From contig JANCRA010000033.1 of the NCBI GenBank assembly GCA_024362935.1, positions 4,731,001 through 4,795,000 of the forward strand: a stretch of DNA of 64,000 nt, given 5' to 3'. The DNA is from Setophaga petechia. Taxonomy: Eukaryota > Chordata > Aves > Passeriformes > Parulidae. Position 1 is the stretch's first letter. Each line of letters begins with the position of its first letter. Below the pieces are notes generated by a model. It did not search any database, was not told the DNA's origin, and was given only the letters and a program-made list of their open reading frames with translations. Position numbers and translations under genes: made by a program. This document shows, piece by piece, positions 35,700-45,600 of this stretch.

Positions 35700-36080
35700 A
35701 GTCCTGAAATCCCCCCCCCCCCCCAAAAAAATACAAACAACAAACCCTGAAATCCCCCAGAAAAAAAAAAAAAAAAAAAAAAAAATTCCTCGGGTTTTTT
35801 CCCTTCCCCTCAGGCTCGGGGGTCCCCTCAGAAAAAAACCCCCAATTTGTAGAAAAACCCTAAAAAAGTCCTGAAATTCCCATTAAAAAAAAAAAAAAAT
35901 CAAAATCCAAAAAAAATTTCTCGGGGTTTTTTCCCTTTGCCTTAGGCTTGGGGGTCCTCTCAAAATTCCCCATAAAAATTCCCCAAACTCCCAAATTTCT
36001 TCAAAAAATCCCCCCAAAAAGTCCCAAAAATTCCCCTAAAAATCCCCAAAATTCCCTCCAAAAATCCCCAAAAGGGCGCT
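35700..36080. repeat. Homopolymer-rich tandem repeat, about 130-bp period
   Basis: A block resembling an intron 3' end (CTCGGGTTTTTTCCCTTCCC, then CTCAGGCTCGGGGGTCC) at about 35,790 recurs about 130 bases later with changes (CTTAGGCTTGGGGGTCC). Between them are poly-A runs (25 A at 35,761-35,785), a C tract near 35,710 and many AAAATCCCC words. It looks like further expanded intron sequence belonging to the RBM42-like segment. Homopolymers of this kind are prone to assembly error. Confidence 0.75.
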
Positions 36081-36099
36081 GCAGTATTTGCCTGCTGTG

Positions 36100-36480
36100 G
36101 TGCCGTGCATAGACCCGGGTACTGGTTATACTGGTTTATACTGGGAACACTGGTTTTGGGCGGTTTTACTGGGTTTTTGTGGTTTATATATTTATTTATA
36201 TAATTATTGTATAATCATAAGAAGAATCATGAGAAACTATGTGAGAAGTTTAAGGGGGGAAAGGCCACGAGGAGCCCATGCTCGGCTGAAATCTATGAAT
36301 ACAATAGAACAATATAAATTTAATAATTAACATGAAAGTTATATAATGATAGAATATAAAAACACGTTCATCCCGAACGCATGTCGGAGTTAGATTTGGG
36401 TTGGTAGCCCCTGACACCCAGAGCTCTTCAAGAAAAGCACCCGAATATAATAATTTTCGTGATTTTGCGCTTCCGAACGC
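36100..36480. other. AT-rich patch of unknown origin inside the GC-rich block
   Basis: It starts with repeated ACTGGTTTATACTGGGAACA-like words, passes through a TTTATATATTTATTTATATA stretch, and ends with CpG-containing AT-rich sequence in which CCGAACGC occurs twice. It could be an LTR or other mobile-element remnant, but no ends or duplications were found. No coding sequence is supported. Confidence 0.4.
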
Positions 36481-36490
36481 TAACGAGTCC

Positions 36491-36569
36491 GCGCGGAGTG
36501 ATATCGCTGGCGTGCGACTCACCCCGAGAGCAGTGCTGTGGTTGGATGAGGCGCGGAGTGATATCGCTG
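36491..36569. repeat. Duplicated 19-mer, 60 bases apart
   Basis: GCGCGGAGTGATATCGCTG occurs at 36,491-36,509 and again, identically, at 36,551-36,569. The intervening 41 bases are not repeated. It sits at the switch from the AT-rich patch to the 49-bp GC minisatellite. Confidence 0.85.
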
Positions 36570-36619
36570 CTGCGGCGGTTGTAGGCATGCACGTGCATAG
36601 GTTGCGTCACTCGGGCGGC

Positions 36620-37015
36620 GTGAGAGCGGCGTGAGAGCGGCGTGATACCGGCGTGCCGGGCGGCGCGGCCGGGCGGCGGCAACGGGGCGGCGTGATAACA
36701 GCGTGCCGGGCAGCGGGAACGGGGCGGCGGGAAGGGGGCCATGATAACAGCGTGCCGGGCAGCGGGAACGGGGCGGCGGGAAGGGGGCCATGATAACAGC
36801 GTGCCGGGCAGCGGGAACGGGGCGGCGGGAAGGGGGCCATGGTAACAGCTTGCCGGGCAGCGGGAGGGCGGCGGGAGGGCGGCATGGTAACAGCGTGCCG
36901 GGCAGCGGGAACGGGGCGGCGGGGAGGGCGGCATGGTAACAGCGTGCCCGGCGGCGGGAGCGGGGCGGCGGGAGGGCGGCATGGTAACAGCGTGCCGGGA
37001 GGGAACGGGGCGGCG
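36620..37015. repeat. 49-bp GC-rich minisatellite, about 8 copies
   Basis: ATGATAACAGCGTGCCGGGC recurs with 49-base spacing (36,741, 36,790; a GGTAACAGC variant at 36,839), each followed by AGCGGGAACGGGGCGGCGGG. Outer copies are shortened or altered. The units are nearly stop-free on both strands, which accounts for long Arg/Pro/Ala-rich open frames through 36.4-37.9 kb. Confidence 0.9.
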
Positions 37016-37960
37016 GAAGAGAACGCCGGGACGGCCGTGGACGCAGGAGGCGGCGGACCACGTTCCCCCATGCAGAAAACAGCGACTCGGAAGCGGGAGG
37101 ATGCGGCGGGGAAGGCACAGCTTGGCCCGCCATGCAGTAGCGGCGGCGGGGCGCCTCGTCAGCCGGAGATGATCTCGGGGTCGCAGGAGGCTCGGCTGGA
37201 GCGGCGGCAGGCACGGCAGAGGCTGCAGCCACCAGTGGAGACACCCCGGCGCCGGCACGGGGTGGCGGGGTGGGCTGGGGCGCCCCGGTGCTGTGCCGGA
37301 ACGGGACGGGGTCAGCCGTGGGTGTCTGCCCTGCCACGGAGCCCAAGCAGCTTGAACGCCGGGGGGGGGGGGAGGGGAGGGAGGGGGCGGGGGGCAGGGC
37401 AGGGCTTCCCGTGGCAACGTGCACAAGGGGCGCTGGGGACTCAACGTGGCCGCGCAAGGCGTGCTCGGCCCCGCCCAGCCGGGCGCCGCGGGGGACTGCA
37501 CAGACGCAGCAGCAAAGACGGGAGTTGGGCCAGCGCCGGCCCCGCTGTGTCGGCAAAGGGGGCGAGGGGGACTTCGGGGGGCGGCCGCAGCTGCTGCACC
37601 CGCGGGGAGCCGGGGCAGGAGGGGGCGGGGCCGCGGTAGAGGCCGGTGGGCGGGCCATTAAAGGCGGGATTGAGGGGCGGGGCCCGCGGCAGCCGGGACA
37701 GCGGGGACGGACGGGAGGGAAAAGGCGGGGGTGGCAAGAGCGGTGGGAGGGGGCGGGGAGGCAGGGGTGAGCAGGACCGCGGGTGCTGGAGCCGTGCGGC
37801 CCTAAAGGGAGGTGGAGGGGGAAGGGGGGGCCGTTTCCCGCTGGAGAGTCATAGCGGCAGCAAGGGGTGGGACGCAGCACCAACGGAGCTCAGCGGGGCG
37901 GCTGCTGCCGGCATCCCCCATGAATAAAACAGCTCAAGCAATGCCCTGCAAGCTGGGACC
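37016..37960. promoter_or_regulatory. Orphan CpG island with GC boxes and G-tracts
   Basis: Very high CpG density with GGGGCGGGGC-type GC boxes (about 37,672-37,684), a run of 13 G near 37,361-37,373 followed by GGGAGGG repeats that could form G-quadruplexes, and several GGCGGG words. There is no recognised exon. One open segment near 37,070-37,260 encodes a complex basic peptide (including SGSQEARLERRQARQRLQPP) that could be a first exon but matches nothing I know. It may be a promoter, or GC-rich repeat-derived sequence. Confidence 0.5.
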
Positions 37961-38059
37961 GGCTCCACAGCAACCATGGACCAGCGGAAGATACTATTAA
38001 ACTGCAGTAACCAACACTGTCAAAAAGCCTCTGGCAAACGCCAATGAATGGCAAGGCAC

Positions 38060-38190
38060 TGTGCAGCAGGCGCGCTTTGTGGCACCTTTTTTTACACTTG
38101 GGCTTTACAGCAATTTTTGGACAGCTTTACAACAGTCACGCTTTACGGTGCCATTTACAAACATGCTGCTTTACAGCGACTTTTCCGAAA
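38060..38190. repeat. Degenerate outlying units of the 27/28-bp array
   Basis: Words such as CGCGCTTTGTGGCACC, GGGCTTTACAGCAATTTTTG, ACAACAGTCACGCTTTACGG and CATGCTGCTTTACAGCGAC are clear but eroded versions of the units in the main array from 38,803. The E-box cluster separates them from it. The array therefore once extended further left, or the E-box block was inserted into its edge. Confidence 0.8.
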
Positions 38191-38194
38191 GTCG

Positions 38195-38790
38195 CGCCGG
38201 TCACGTGACTGCCCCGGCGCAAATCACGTGGCTGACGCGTGCCGCCCACGTGACTGCCGAGTACCGGCCACGTGACAAGCGCCGGGAAGTCACGTAGCGA
38301 CCACTTGCCAGCCACGTGACTGCCCCCGCGCGAGTCACGGAACTGCCGAGTGCAAGCCACGTGACTACGCCCCCGGTCGTGTGGCTGCCGCGTGCCGGCC
38401 ACGTGACTGCCCCCCCCCCGCCCCCCCCCGGTGACGCGGCTGCCCCCGGTCACGTGGCTGCCGAGTGCCGGCCATGTGACTGCTTCCTCGGTCCCGTGGC
38501 TGCCATGTGACGGCCACGTGGCACCCCTTCACTCATGTGGCTTCCGTGTGCCGGCGACATGACTGCTCCACCACCCTACCCCCCCCCCCTCCCCCTTAGA
38601 ATCCCGTTACATGGCGGTCGGGTGTCAGCCACGTCATAACCCTTCACCGGTGATGTGGCTGCCGCGAGCCGCCTAGGAGACTGCCCCGCGCCGGTCACGT
38701 CGCTGCCGCGTGCTGATCACATTACTGCCCCGCGCCAGTCTCGTGGGTGTCATGTGGGATGGTGTTTCGGCTATGGGCCGGTAAAGTGAC
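38195..38790. repeat. CACGTG (E-box) tandem cluster, about 22-bp phase
   Basis: Nine perfect CACGTG palindromes start at 38,202, 38,225, 38,247, 38,269, 38,313, 38,358, 38,400, 38,451 and 38,515. Early spacings are 22-23 bases, then about 42-45, meaning one degenerate unit lies between. Units have the form CACGTGACTGCC plus a CGCGTGCCGGC-type spacer. Several degenerate CATGTGACTG or TCACGTCGCTG units follow to about 38,790. CACGTG is the core site for USF, MYC/MAX, MITF and CLOCK-type bHLH factors, but whether any bind here is unknown. Confidence 0.9.
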
Positions 38791-38802
38791 TGTCTAGCTT
38801 AA

Positions 38803-41800
38803 CGACAGTCGCGCTTTACGGCACCTTTTACGACAGTCGCGCTTTAGGGCAGTTTTACGACAGTCGCGCTTCACGACACCTTTTACGACAGTCGCGCTTT
38901 ACGGCAGTTTTTACGACAGTCGTGCTTTACTGCAGTTTTACGACAGTGCTGCTTTACGGCAGTTTTTACGACAGTCGCGCTTTACGGCACCTTTTACGAC
39001 AGTGCTGCTTTACGGCACCTTTTACGACAGTGCTGCTTTACGGCAGTTTTACGACAGTGCTGCTTTACGGCAATTTTATGACAGTGCTGCTTTACGGCAG
39101 TTTTACGACAGTCGCGCTTTACGGCACCTTTTACGACAGTGCTGCTTTACGGCACCTTTTACGACAGTGCTGCTTTACGGCAGTTTTAACGACAGTCGCG
39201 CTTTACGGCACCTTTTACGACAGTGTTGCTTTACGGCAGTTTTACGACAGTCGCGCTTTACGGCACCTTTTACGACAACGCTGCTTTACGGCAGCTTTTA
39301 CGACAGTGCTGCTTTACGGCAGTTTTACGACAGTCGCGCTTTACGGCACCTTTTACGACAGTCGCGCTTTACGGCACCTTTTACGACAGTGCTGCTTTAC
39401 GGCACCTTTTACGACAGTGCTGCTTTACGGCAGTTTTACGACAGTCGCGCTTTACGGCACCTTTACGACAGTGTTGCTTTACGGCAGTTTTTACGACAGT
39501 CGCGCTTTACGGCACCTTTTACGACAGTGCTGCTTTACGGCAGTTTTTACGACAGTGCTGCTTTACGGCAATTTTACGTCAGTGCTGCTTTACGGCAGTT
39601 TTACGACAGTCGCGCTTTACGGCACCTTTTACGACAGTGCTGCTTTACGGCACCTTTTACGACAGTGCTGCTTTACGGCAGTTTTTACGACAGTGCTGCT
39701 TTACGGCAATTTTACGGCAGTGCTGCTTTACGGCAGTTTTTACGACAGTCGCGCTTTACGGCACCTTTTACGACAGTGCTGCTTTACGGCACCTTTTACG
39801 ACAGTGCTAATTTACGGCAGTTTTTACGACAGAGCTGCTTTACGGCAATTTTACGACAGTGCTGCTTTACGGCAGTTTTACGACAGTGCTGCTTTACGGC
39901 ACCTTTTACGACAGTGCTGCTTTACGGCAGTTTTACGACAGTGCTGCTTTACGGCAATTTTATGACAGTGCTGCTTTACGGCAGTTTTACGACAGTCGCG
40001 CTTTACGGCACCTTTTACGACAGTGCTGCTTTACGGCACCTTTTACGACAGTGCTGCTTTACGGCAGTTTTAACGACAGTGCTGCTTTACGGCACCTTTT
40101 ACGACAGTGTTGCTTTACGGCAGTTTTACGACAGTCGCGCTTTACGGCACCTTTTACGACAACGCTGCTTTACGGCAGCTTTTACGACAGTGCTGCTTTA
40201 CGGCAGTTTTACGACAGTCGCGCTTTACGGCACCTTTTACGACAGTCGCGCTTTACGGCACCTTTTACGACAGTCGCGCTTTACGGCACCTTTTACGACA
40301 GTGCTGCTTTACGGCACCTTTTACGACAGTGCTGCTTTACGGCAGTTTTACGACAGTCGCGCTTTACGGCACCTTTTACGACTGTGTTGCTTTACGGCAC
40401 CTTTTACGACAGTCGCGCTTTACGGCAGTTTTACGACAGTGCTGCTTTACGGCAGTTTTATGACAGTCGCGCTTTACGGCAGTTTGTACGACAGTGCTGC
40501 TTTACGGCAGTTTTTACGACAGTGCTGCTTTACGGCAATTTTACGTCAGTGCTGCTTTACGGCAGTTTTACGACAGTCGCGCTTTACGGCACCTTTTACG
40601 ACAGTGCTGCTTTACGGCACCTTTTACGACAGTCGCGCTTTACGGCAGTTTTTACGACAGTGCTGCTTTACGGCAATTTTACGGCAGTGCTGCTTTACGG
40701 CAGTTTTTACGACAGTGCTGCTTTACGACAATTTTACGACAGCGCTGCTTTACGGCACCTTTTACGACAGTGCTGCTTTACGGCAGTTTTTACGACAGTC
40801 GCGCTTTACGGCACCTTTTACGACAGTGCTGCTTTACGGCACCTTTTACGACAGTGCTGCTTTACGGCAGTTTTTACGACAGTGCTGCTTTACGGCAATT
40901 TTACGACAGTGCTGCTTTACGGCAGTTTTACGACAGTCGCGCTTTACGGCACCTTTTACGACAGCGCTACTTTACGGCACCTTTTACGACAGTGCTGCTT
41001 TACGGCAGTTTTTACGACAGTGCTGCTTTACGGCAATTTTACGACAGTGCTGCTTTACGGCAGTTTTACGACAGTCGCGCTTTACGGCACCTTTTACGAC
41101 AGCGCTACTTTACGGCACCTTTTACGACAGTGCTGCTTTACGGCAGTTTTACGACAGTCGCGCTTTACGGCACCTTTTACGACAGTCGCGCTTTACGGCA
41201 GTTTTTACGACAGTCGCGCTTTACGGCACCTTTTACGACAGTGCTGCTTTACGGCACCTTTTACGACAGTGCTGCTTTACGGCAGTTTTACGACAGTCGC
41301 GCTTTACGGCACCTTTTACGACAGTGTTGCTTTACGGCAGTTTTACGACAGTGCTGCTTTACGGCACCTTTTACGACAGTGTTGCTTTACGGCAGTTTTT
41401 ACGACAGTCGCGCTTTACGGCACCTTTTACGACAGTGCTGCTTTACGGCAGTTTTTACGACAGTGCTGCTTTACGGCAATTTTACGACAGTGCTGCTTTA
41501 CGGCAGTTTTACGACAGTCGCGCTTTACGGCACCTTTTACGACAGTGTTGCTTTACGGCAGTTTTACGACAGTCGCGCTTTACGGCACCTTTTACGACAG
41601 TGCTGCTTTACGGCAGCTTTTACGACAGTGCTGCTTTACGGCAGTTTTACGACAGTCGCGCTTTACGGCACCTTTTACGACAGTCGCTCTTTACGGCAGT
41701 TTTTACGACAGTCGCGCTTTACGGCACCTTTTACGACTGCGCTGCTTTACGGCACCTTTTACGACAGTGCTGCTTTACGGCAGTTTTTACGACAGTGCTG

Positions 41801-42586
41801 CTTTACGGCACCTTTTACGACAGTGCTGCTTTACGGCAGTTTTACGACAGTCGCGCTTTACGGCACCTTTTACGACAGTGTTGCTTTACGGCAGTTTTAC
41901 GACAGTCGCGCTTTACGGCACCTTTTACGACATCGCTGCTTTACGGCACCTTTTACGACAGTGCTGCTTTACGGCCGCTTTTACGACAGTGCTGCTTTAC
42001 GGCAGTTTTTACGACAGCGCTGCTTTACGGCAGCTTTTACGACAGTGCTGCTTTACGGCACCTTTTACGACAGTCGCGCTTTACGGCAGTTTTACGACAG
42101 TTCTGCTTTACGGCAGTTTTACGACAGTCGCGCTTTACGGCAGTTTTACGACAGTCGCGCTTTACGGCACCTTTTACGACTGTGTTGCTTTACGGCTCCT
42201 TTTACGACAGTCGCGCTTTACGACACCTTTTATGACAGTCGCGCTTTACAGCACCTTTTACGACAGTGCTGCTTTACGGCAGTTTTACGACAGTCGCGCT
42301 TTACGGCACCTTTTACGACTGTGTTGCTTTACGGCACCTTTTACGACAGTCGCGCTTTACGGCAGTTTTACGACAGTGTTGCTTTACGGCAGTTTTATGA
42401 CAGTCGCGCTTTACGGCAGTTTGTACGACAGTGCTGCTTTACGGCACCTTTTATGACAGTCACGCTTTACGGCACCTTTTACGACAGTCGCGCTTTACGG
42501 CAGTTTTACGACAGTGCTGCTTTACGACACCTTTTACAACAGTGCTGATTTACGGCACTTTTTTGCAACAGTTGTGCTTTAGAGTG
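38803..42586. repeat. 3.8-kb tandem satellite of 27/28-bp units
   Basis: Each unit has two related halves: TTTACGACAG followed by TCGCGC or TGCTGC, then TTTACGGCA followed by CCT, GTT or ATT. Units are 27 or 28 bases depending on the length of the T run, so roughly 135-140 units fit. TCGCGC units are usually followed by the CCT ending. Every unit carries two or more CpG sites. No frame of the plus strand contains a stop in the typical unit, giving spurious open frames up to 1,077 codons; the minus strand has TAA in each unit. Edge units are degenerate (for example GCAACAGTTGTGCTTTAGAG at the right). An 884-bp higher-order repeat is present. Confidence 0.95.
40825..41105. repeat. 138-bp local duplication within the satellite
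   Basis: The rare variant GCGCTAC occurs at 40,964 and 41,102, 138 bases apart, in the same order of neighbouring unit types. That corresponds to a five-unit duplication, a second and shorter level of higher-order structure. Confidence 0.75.
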
Positions 42587-42587
42587 T

Positions 42588-42646
42588 TGAGAGCCCTTCA
42601 GCACTAAATCTGCTCCTTTCACCACTTTGCTCTTCCCTGCCTGAGC
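42588..42646. repeat. 59-bp direct repeat, right copy
   Basis: It matches 33,890-33,948 at 58 of 59 positions and begins directly after the last degenerate satellite unit. Downstream sequence (ATTGAGGTTTTCTTGCAG) is unlike the left copy. It either belongs to the same repeat family as the possible LTR at 33,525 or marks the edge of the inserted or duplicated block. Confidence 0.92.
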
Positions 42647-42649
42647 ATT

Positions 42650-45600
42650 GAGGTTTTCTTGCAGACAGCAAATGTGCCTGCACTGCTCTGAGCCCAAAGA
42701 GCAAACCCCAGGCTGGTTGCTGTAGTACTTGATATCCCCACCACATGGCTACAAGGGGGGCTTGAGCCATGGAACACGAGAGAGATGTGGAAAGAGCTGG
42801 AACAGGATTGGGAATTGCCCACACGTGCTGAGGAGCGCGTGGGGCCAGAGGGAGTTCTGACCTGGGGAGCAGAGGGGGCTCTGCACAGTGGAGAGGGGTG
42901 TCGACATGCAGTCCTGGGCAAAGGACAGCAGCAGCACAGGAGTCCTGCAAGTCCCTGTCCTCCTGGGCTCCTGGTTCCCATGTGACCATTCCCATTCCTT
43001 CTCCAGCAGCCTGGGGAGCAGCCTTTCCCCAGTGGAGCACACCCCACACTCCCAGGACAGGCAGAGCAGCACAGCAGGAGAAGCCTTTACCTGTCCAAGG
43101 GGTTGGGGCCAGCAGGCTTGTGTGTCTGTGCTATCTTTGTGCTTGGTAAAAGCATCTTCTTGTTTGGGGTGGGTTTATCCTTTGCTCTAAGTCATAAAAT
43201 CTCCTTGTAGCTAACACACTCTTTGCCTCCTTGGTTAGCCAGTAAGACTGACTCAGCAATTATTTTCTTCTATATTAAAACTTGCTTCCATCTCTATTCC
43301 TTCATCAGACTCTACATTTAAAAATCTTTCTGCTAAGCATGCATATGTGTGAGACTTTCTTGTCAAACGTTCATCCTTCCCAACACTCCTCCAAAGATTT
43401 GATGCTGTTTCCAAAATTTCGGTGGTCCTTGTAAAATGCAAAGGATAAAGCAGCACAGCAAAAATCTCTGGCAGCCAAATGCTCCTTACTGTCTCTTCCC
43501 AGTGACCTTCCCACGTGCTTGAAGTGCTCACAGATCCTGATTAGATGCCTTGGATTTCAGGAAACACAAAAAGCACTGGCCATGCTTTGTGCTCTTTCCT
43601 GGTGTGAGCTTTTCTATTAAATGCTGGAAATGCCATGGGCTGGAAGAGCTTTTTCCTTGGCTCTGTGTCACCAAACAACAGGATGTGTTCAGACACCCTT
43701 CACCCTGGTCTCTAGCACCCAGAAAGTCCTTTCCTTTTCCAGGGAGGCCAGCACTGATGAATGCAGCAGGCTCAGCACCAGAAAAATTCCCAGTGGAAAC
43801 TTTCCTGGGACTCCCTACACTGGGTTTTACATTTCATACTCAAAAACTTGGCACTTTGTGTCTTCCAAAGCACGCTGTGACCTGTGCAAATGGTTATTAT
43901 TGGTTCTCTGTAATCTGGCTTGTTCCTGCTATTCTTCCCTTTAAGAGCCCATATCCTCCTACTTTTCAAAGCACTGAGACCCTGAACCTGGGCTGCTCCT
44001 GAGCCTGGGCTGCTCCTGGGCCCAGCCTAGCACCCCTATCCCTGTGTGAGCAGAGGGTGCTGACACTGCTCTGTAGCCTCTGAGGGCATGACAAGTCCCT
44101 TCTGACCATCACCAGGAGGAAGAGGGACCATCACCAGAGGCTCTGCTGAGGCTGCTGAGCTCCATCCCTGCTCTGCGGCTGCCTGGGCACAGCCTGAGCT
44201 CAGCCTGGAGAAGAAGCCCAGTTTCTGTCCTGATTCCTCACTGATGTCACTGCAGGTCCTGCTGCTCTGATGACTCAGAGGAAGGGTTTATTCACACTCC
44301 TGTGGCCAGGAAGCTGCCAGGATCACTCATGGGCTTGCCTGGGGTGCTTTGTTTCTGAGGCAGGTGCAGTCCTGCTGAGCCCAGCAGATCAGCAGAGGCA
44401 GCAGCTTCCTGCCCTGGGCCCACTCTGATGCTTCCCAGCCACATCTCACACCTCAGGCTCTGCTGATTTCTGGCCAGATTTACCCAGACAATTTCTCAAT
44501 TCAAGCATCTTGAACCAGTGAGGACAAAACCAGCATTAACCCTGTTAGAGTGAGCAGAGAGTCCCTGGAGAGGGATTTTCATTTCCTTTTTCTGATATGG
44601 CTCAGAGGTTGTTGCACCCAACCTAAGGGGAAAGGCTCCCATAACCAGGTAAAAGCCCCAACTCCAGAGGCTCTAGAATGTAGAGCAGCCCTTGGACTGC
44701 TCTGACTTAAACTCTAAGAAAACAACCAAAGAATGCAAGAGATAAAGAAAAACATATCTACAAAAAAAATGGCCAGGGAAGTTAATTCCTTTCATTTTGT
44801 GTTAGAGAGGGAGCTCATTCAGTGCCTTTCAGTGATAACTGGGGCTGCATTCAGTGCCTGATATCTTTTTTCCCATAAATCTCATCAGAGGTGTTTGGGG
44901 AACTGCAGGTACTGAAGAAATGTGAGGGAAAAAAAGAAAAAAAGAGCCCAGCTTGTGGGAAATAAATCTTTGGTTGATTTAGTGGAAAGATGTTTACTGA
45001 GAAGGGGAATTCTCTGGACAATAGCTATCATTATAAAGATTCTCATAAATCACAGACAAACTGTTCTGACTCCAAGGGAAAATATTTCCAACTGCTTCAC
45101 TGTTAAAAAAATAAGTTGGATTTTTTCATTTTACAGAAAACAATGTCTGCTCTTGAAGCATCTTTTCATTTTTGCTTCTAGAGACTTCCCTGCTCTGCTG
45201 CTTGTCTTGCCTGACCTGTGAATATCATTCCAAAGCCTTATACCAAAGCAAAGGAGTGATCTTGGGGTGTCTTTGCTAGAATTGATAAATGTTTGTTTAG
45301 AAAGCCCATGTGTTCAGATGTGGAAACCAAAACAAGTTCACTTTTAGTGCAGTACATGATTTTACAGCAGAACAGAAGAAGTTGCCCCCCCAGCCTTGAA
45401 TCCAGGTCTGAGTGCCCAAGGAAAAAAGTCTGGAGAATGATTTGGGTAGAAGGATGCATTCACAAAGGAAATTGCTAAACATCAGCAAAGCCACACTGGT
45501 GACAAGGATGTGAAATAGGTTAGAAAAATTAGATGGAGTCCTTCTTCCTGGCAAAGAGGAGTGACAGTGACAGAAACTTCCACAAAAGCAGCTGTGAGAT

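Noticed and set aside
36428..37883. Long Pro/Arg/Ala-rich frames on both strands at 36.4-37.9 kb
   Set aside because: GC-rich 49-bp repeats and CpG island sequence lack AT-rich stop codons. No domain, start context or splice evidence was seen.
39002..42235. 1,077-residue repeat protein gene
   Set aside because: All three plus-strand frames are open equally, frames rotate through 28-bp units, and there is no promoter, intron or non-repeat domain.
38803..42586. CRISPR array
   Set aside because: The 27/28-bp units are contiguous with no unique spacers, and the context is vertebrate nuclear DNA.
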